A DNA stretch of 64,000 bases from Verrucomicrobiota bacterium (GTDB taxonomy: Bacteria; Verrucomicrobiota; Verrucomicrobiia; Limisphaerales; UBA11358): assembly GCA_028872915.1 (NCBI GenBank), contig JAGWNY010000010.1, forward strand, positions 16,346-80,345, given 5' to 3'. The notes under the pieces are model-generated. The model worked only from the letters and a program-made list of their open reading frames with translations. It had not been told where the DNA came from and made no database searches. The position numbers and the translations under genes were made by a program. Below are positions 60,691 through 64,000 of the stretch, in pieces. Numbering within the stretch: position 1 is the first letter of the stretch; each line of letters opens with the position of its first letter.

Positions 60691-61959
60691 TCATTTTTCG
60701 TGTTGATAGATTTCTATTGTCTCCCGCTTGATAGATGTCCAGCATTGACGTGTGCGCCCCTGGCGAATTGATCTGTCCTTCTTAAAAATGTTCACCCAAC
60801 CCAAGGTGTTTAAGGTTTCTCCCATGTGGATTGCCCCGGCTTCCCGACCATGGTCTTCATGCGGCAATACTATGGACACGCTACCGTCATCCGCCAGAAA
60901 GCTAACCTGTTTTTCCAGAGCCGACGCGAGTTCGGCGGCCCAGATTGACTCGGATAATGAATTAGACCGCTTTCTCCTCGCACCTATTTCACTGTGACCC
61001 ATTGTTGTTATCGCCTTTTCGTTAAATCCAAAGAGGTAGAGCGAAAGCCGTTGGGCGCGTGTGTAATCTATCGCGTTCGCATAGGGAGGGGATGTAATCA
61101 AGGCATTGATTTTTGACTTGGGACCAACTTTAAGCGCCGAGTCCGAACGCCAATCGTGACATGAAGCCCAAAACTGAACTGCTCGCCTATGTTTCGCCGA
61201 CAACGGACAAACCTGCGACCGGTTTAACATACCACCAACCCGGCTCAACCACCGTCGGCACAATTCGCCCACGTTCTTAATGGTAAATTCATCGGGGAGG
61301 ACGTTGTCGGCTACATGACCCCAACTCCGATTCTGGGAACTCGCAATTCTCAACGTCGCAGAAAGCATCACCAACCCGAATAGTTTACCAAGTGACGACA
61401 ATTCCGAGTTTAGAATCTTTCCGAACAGTTTTTTTATTTCCTGCAAAGTATTCGGCTCATACCAAGGCGCAAGCAAACTCCATTTGGAGGGCAACGTGGC
61501 GCGCATTTCAGCAAAAACTTCTTGCGGCGCAGGCCTCATCAGATGATCCATAACGGAATCAATCGCAGATTCGTTCGCGAAGCTAAACAAGTCATTTTCG
61601 AATGTTTTGCCGCCAAATATACGCTCAACAGCGGCAATTGTGGAAATATACATGGTTGGATCTACGGCCTTGGATAGGATCAATCCTGACGTGACATAGG
61701 CAGTGAGATAACCTATCGGACACTGGTCCACATGCCATGCTTTCCGGCCCAGACGAAGGGCCTCGACTACGGTTGTCCCAATTCCTCCATACGGGTCAAA
61801 AACCAACTCGCCTTCTCGAGTCAAAGCTTCAATCAGCGTCCCTGGCAGTTGAGGAGGGAATGTTCCTGGATACCAATGGAAAGCGCCGGTCGCCTCCGAG
61901 TTAATCCGGGGAAAATCCCAATCAACCGCTTCAAGCTGTCTTAAAAGGTTCGGGGTCAT
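60691..61959 (-). CDS. Amino-type DNA methyltransferase (N4-cytosine/N6-adenine)
   Basis: 422 residues. SAM-binding motif I 'VFDPYGGIGTTVVEALRLGR' (52-71) follows 'FHWYPGTFPPQLPGTLIEAL'; catalytic motif IV 'LITSPPYANAIDY' (287-299) comes much later, with a 220-residue helical region between that may recognise DNA. The TSPPY form suggests N4-cytosine methylation. No restriction endonuclease gene is visible. It overlaps the HD gene by 4 bp (ATGA), so it is translationally coupled. An RNA guanine-N2 methyltransferase is a weaker alternative. Confidence 0.78.
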   Translation of the reverse strand: MTPNLLRQLEAVDWDFPRINSEATGAFHWYPGTFPPQLPGTLIEALTREGELVFDPYGGIGTTVVEALRLGRKAWHVDQCPIGYLTAYVTSGLILSKAVDPTMYISTIAAVERIFGGKTFENDLFSFANESAIDSVMDHLMRPAPQEVFAEMRATLPSKWSLLAPWYEPNTLQEIKKLFGKILNSELSSLGKLFGLVMLSATLRIASSQNRSWGHVADNVLPDEFTIKNVGELCRRWLSRVGGMLNRSQVCPLSAKHRRAVQFWASCHDWRSDSALKVGPKSKINALITSPPYANAIDYTRAQRLSLYLFGFNEKAITTMGHSEIGARRKRSNSLSESIWAAELASALEKQVSFLADDGSVSIVLPHEDHGREAGAIHMGETLNTLGWVNIFKKDRSIRQGRTRQCWTSIKRETIEIYQHEK

Positions 61960-63266
61960 GACAAAAGTGCCAATTGATCATTTTCTGCTCGGGGCAGGAT
62001 CAGTGGGTCGGATACCATCTTAATATCCTTACATCCGTTCTCAGATAGTATACGAATTGATTCATTTTTGAGGATGAGGCTCTCTTTTGATTTTACTGGT
62101 TTTGAAGCAAAGACCCCAATCAATAAACATCGGCTGTCGAATCCGATTACCTCCTGCTTCTGCGTCTCTTTGCACGTTATTTTTACAGAACGGTCAGTTT
62201 TTTTAACATCCAAGATGAAGTGAACCAAAATCTGCGGGCCTGGCCGGTCCTTATAGACGGCTTTACGAATTTGCTTTTCGATTTCTCGTTTTGTTGCAAT
62301 CAGGTTCAGGAACTTATACGATTCAACTGAGGGACTTCTGGCAATCATTATTGGGGTGTATAATTGTCCAAGCCGGAGCCGGCTTGTGATAATCTTGATA
62401 GACTGGGAATCGCCAATTTGGCCCAGAAACATCTGAATCAACTCTTCATCAGTTAAACGCCAATTATCAATACCAACACGTTTTTGCATGGCTGCATCTT
62501 CAAAGGCCCGCGTCAACATCGCTTTTCCCGAAAACTCCCCCCAATCCAGAAGCAAAAATTCATACAGACGTTTCCGAATCTCCTGCCATCGAGTTACTAA
62601 TGGTATGTTCTTTACGGAAATCTGGATTCCGGTTTTTGAAAGTGAGATAGACCTGGCCAATTGAATTGGCAATGTCTTGTCTTCCTGGTTACAGATGCCA
62701 ACATGAAATGCCAGCCGGACCACATTATCAATATTGTCCAAATCAATATCACCGGAAACGAGTTTTCCAAGCGGGCCACGGCCATTGATCATTTCAGACA
62801 CGTGTTTCCATCGCTTGTCACAGAGCTTTTCGACTAGAAATGGAGCGCCCAAATAGGAGGCGTTCGCACTGAGGTCTTGGTGATACATCTTCTCCCTGGC
62901 ACCAGACAGGTCTTCATGTTTGAAGTCGCCACCAATTTTATTGTCTTCGAGAATATACTGGATCGAATGGCCAAACGGGCCGGACTGCGTATCATGAACC
63001 AACGCGGCAATACGGAGATTGTCGGCCTGCCCAAACGCAACCTTGTTTTTTGCCGCGAGCCATTCATTTGCCAGCCTAAGCGTGCCAAGTGCGTGTTCAA
63101 AGCGCGAGACTTGAGCCGCACCCGGAATCAACAATGAATCGATGTTGCACAGCCTGATATGCCGCAATCGCTGAACCTCCGGACAAAATACGAAACTGCT
63201 CTCCAGCGGAGAGAGTTCCATGAGCCCATACATTGGATCCCATATTCTGTTCAATTCATTTTCCAT
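61956..63266 (-). CDS. HD-domain dNTP triphosphohydrolase-like protein (SAMHD1-like)
   Basis: 436 residues. 'EVQRLRHIRLCNIDSLLIPG' and 'RFEHALGTLRLANEWLA' (His 58), 'ALVHDTQSGPFGHSIQYIL' (His 91, Asp 92) and 'SGDIDLDNIDNVVRLAFHVG' (171-190) reproduce the HD metal site and the family SGDxDxDxxD block. Such enzymes strip triphosphate from dNTPs; bacterial members deplete dNTPs during phage attack. Residues 340-436 are a beta-rich C-terminal domain I do not recognise. It lies between a FAD protein and a DNA methyltransferase. Confidence 0.82.
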   Translation of the reverse strand: MENELNRIWDPMYGLMELSPLESSFVFCPEVQRLRHIRLCNIDSLLIPGAAQVSRFEHALGTLRLANEWLAAKNKVAFGQADNLRIAALVHDTQSGPFGHSIQYILEDNKIGGDFKHEDLSGAREKMYHQDLSANASYLGAPFLVEKLCDKRWKHVSEMINGRGPLGKLVSGDIDLDNIDNVVRLAFHVGICNQEDKTLPIQLARSISLSKTGIQISVKNIPLVTRWQEIRKRLYEFLLLDWGEFSGKAMLTRAFEDAAMQKRVGIDNWRLTDEELIQMFLGQIGDSQSIKIITSRLRLGQLYTPIMIARSPSVESYKFLNLIATKREIEKQIRKAVYKDRPGPQILVHFILDVKKTDRSVKITCKETQKQEVIGFDSRCLLIGVFASKPVKSKESLILKNESIRILSENGCKDIKMVSDPLILPRAENDQLALLS

Positions 63267-63311
63267 TTATATTACAAAACAATCTGTGCCTTAATTCGAT
63301 ACCATGACAGC

Positions 63312-64000
63312 TTAACGTTTGTTGATTTCCAAAAATCTTGCGGCCTGGTTGGCCGCATAATAGCCACTGACCAGCGACGCGGTTAATCCGCGAAAAACAC
63401 CAGTTGAATCACCGGCGATCCAAAGCGGATACGGCAACACCTTAAGATTGTTGTCAATTTTTGGATAGAAGGCAACCGCCTCAACCGTTGGGGCAACCAG
63501 AGTGGCCGACTGGCTGTTTATCGACAACGATTGTTGAAACTGCGAAAGCCCATGGGCCATGTGGTCCGCAATGTCCGGGCCAAAAAATTTGGCAATGGCA
63601 CTGGTTGGTCGAGCTCTGGAATTCCCCGTATCAATAAATGATTCCCAATACTCCTTAATTGGAAACTTGTGCGAATCCGACTGCAACGATTTAAAAATAT
63701 TTTTCCAAACGACTGTGCCATAAGCTTCATTTTCAATGCGCAAATTTAATCCAACATTAGAAAAACCCGAGATCTCGCAGTCACCCCTGCCAGAGACCGT
63801 TCTAATATCCCCGGTCGGAATGGTCACTACTTCACCGTTACGACAACAGCAAAAAGTCCGATATTCCAAATCATTTTTGCCCTTAAGGATGAGTTTGGGA
63901 TCCGTTTGGAACTTGGAATTAAGAAAGAGATCCGAGGTGGATTGCTGAATCCTCACCCCGATCTCAAGCCGAAGAAACCGCTTCGGCGTTTCTGGCAAAA
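63312..64000 (-). CDS. FAD-dependent dehydrogenase-like protein (COG2509-type), N-terminus outside window
   Basis: About 229 C-terminal residues; the frame is open to the window end, and the listed TTG start is arbitrary. 'RLEIGVRIQQSTSDLFLN', 'EYRTFCCCRNGEVVTIPTG' and the closing FAD motif 'WIAGDSTGVFRGLTASLVSG' match the uncharacterised FAD-dependent dehydrogenases related to HI0933/YtfP-like proteins. The usual 'RTFCMCPGG' segment is altered to 'RTFCCCRNG'. First gene seen of the AT-rich minus operon, 45 bp ahead of the HD gene. Its redox partner and role are unknown. Confidence 0.72.
   Translation of the reverse strand, partial: LPETPKRFLRLEIGVRIQQSTSDLFLNSKFQTDPKLILKGKNDLEYRTFCCCRNGEVVTIPTGDIRTVSGRGDCEISGFSNVGLNLRIENEAYGTVVWKNIFKSLQSDSHKFPIKEYWESFIDTGNSRARPTSAIAKFFGPDIADHMAHGLSQFQQSLSINSQSATLVAPTVEAVAFYPKIDNNLKVLPYPLWIAGDSTGVFRGLTASLVSGYYAANQAARFLEINKR

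Overview
The window is a bacterial chromosome segment with high GC over most of its length. It most likely comes from a Gram-negative Verrucomicrobiota bacterium (Limisphaerales/Pedosphaera-like). This rests on gene content and recurring sequence features, not on a marker-gene search. Supporting signs are a subtilase C-terminus with the 'LSWP...FFRLR' ending common in that phylum, a small protein built of 'SAAxRARIxAAxRARWAK' repeats, GH29 fucosidase, LPS (waaA), hopanoid-type (hpnA) and UbiX/UbiA-type quinone genes, many short dispersed palindromic repeats, and long non-coding strings of the 'CACGGAGACACGGAGG' type. No rRNA, tRNA, CRISPR array, transposase or prophage was seen.

Layout. 0-3 kb: end of a secreted subtilase, then thiD and xerC. 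3-3.6 kb: a dispersed palindromic repeat with four 39-bp tandem units, fused to a remnant of a peptidase-S74 autochaperone. 3.6-12.5 kb: nine co-directional minus-strand genes, namely two ThDP-enzyme halves, a ColD-like (histidine, not lysine) PLP enzyme, a B12/radical-SAM enzyme, a methyltransferase, an epimerase, a glycosyltransferase-like protein, lhgO and an aldo/keto reductase. These look like an unusual sugar or polysaccharide pathway. 12.6-24.8 kb: recN, the ARW-repeat protein, a sugar epimerase with a lipoprotein amidase, ubiX/ubiA, a PilB-type ATPase with its TPR partner, and GH29, with mobile-type repeats between them. 25-28.3 kb: a MacAB-type efflux operon. 28.5-36.5 kb: an outer-membrane uptake locus with small Cys/His-rich proteins, a beta-barrel, TonB receptor, TonB, ExbB, two ExbD copies and a coiled-coil protein. 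36.5-46.4 kb: FmdB-type protein, korAB, small TPR and regulatory genes, an Rrf2 regulator that appears to share an operator with an HtrA-sigma factor operon, uspA-mntH and the divergent mntR. 46.6-58 kb: ion transporter, waaA, rpoD, hpnA, mtnA, argH, a 1-kb repeat mosaic and rimO.

58.3-64 kb is visibly more AT-rich and differs in style. It holds a NERD-domain membrane protein followed by a tight minus-strand operon: a FAD-dependent protein (cut by the window end), a SAMHD1-like HD dNTPase, an amino-type DNA methyltransferase, and a guanylate-kinase-like/dCTP-deaminase-like fusion with a membrane helix. The reading frame of that last gene is interrupted by a TGA inside the helix and then continues as an 86-codon coiled coil. 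This combination of nucleotide-handling and DNA-modifying genes is the best candidate here for an undescribed, possibly anti-phage, system.

All functions are read from motifs and layout; no database search was possible.
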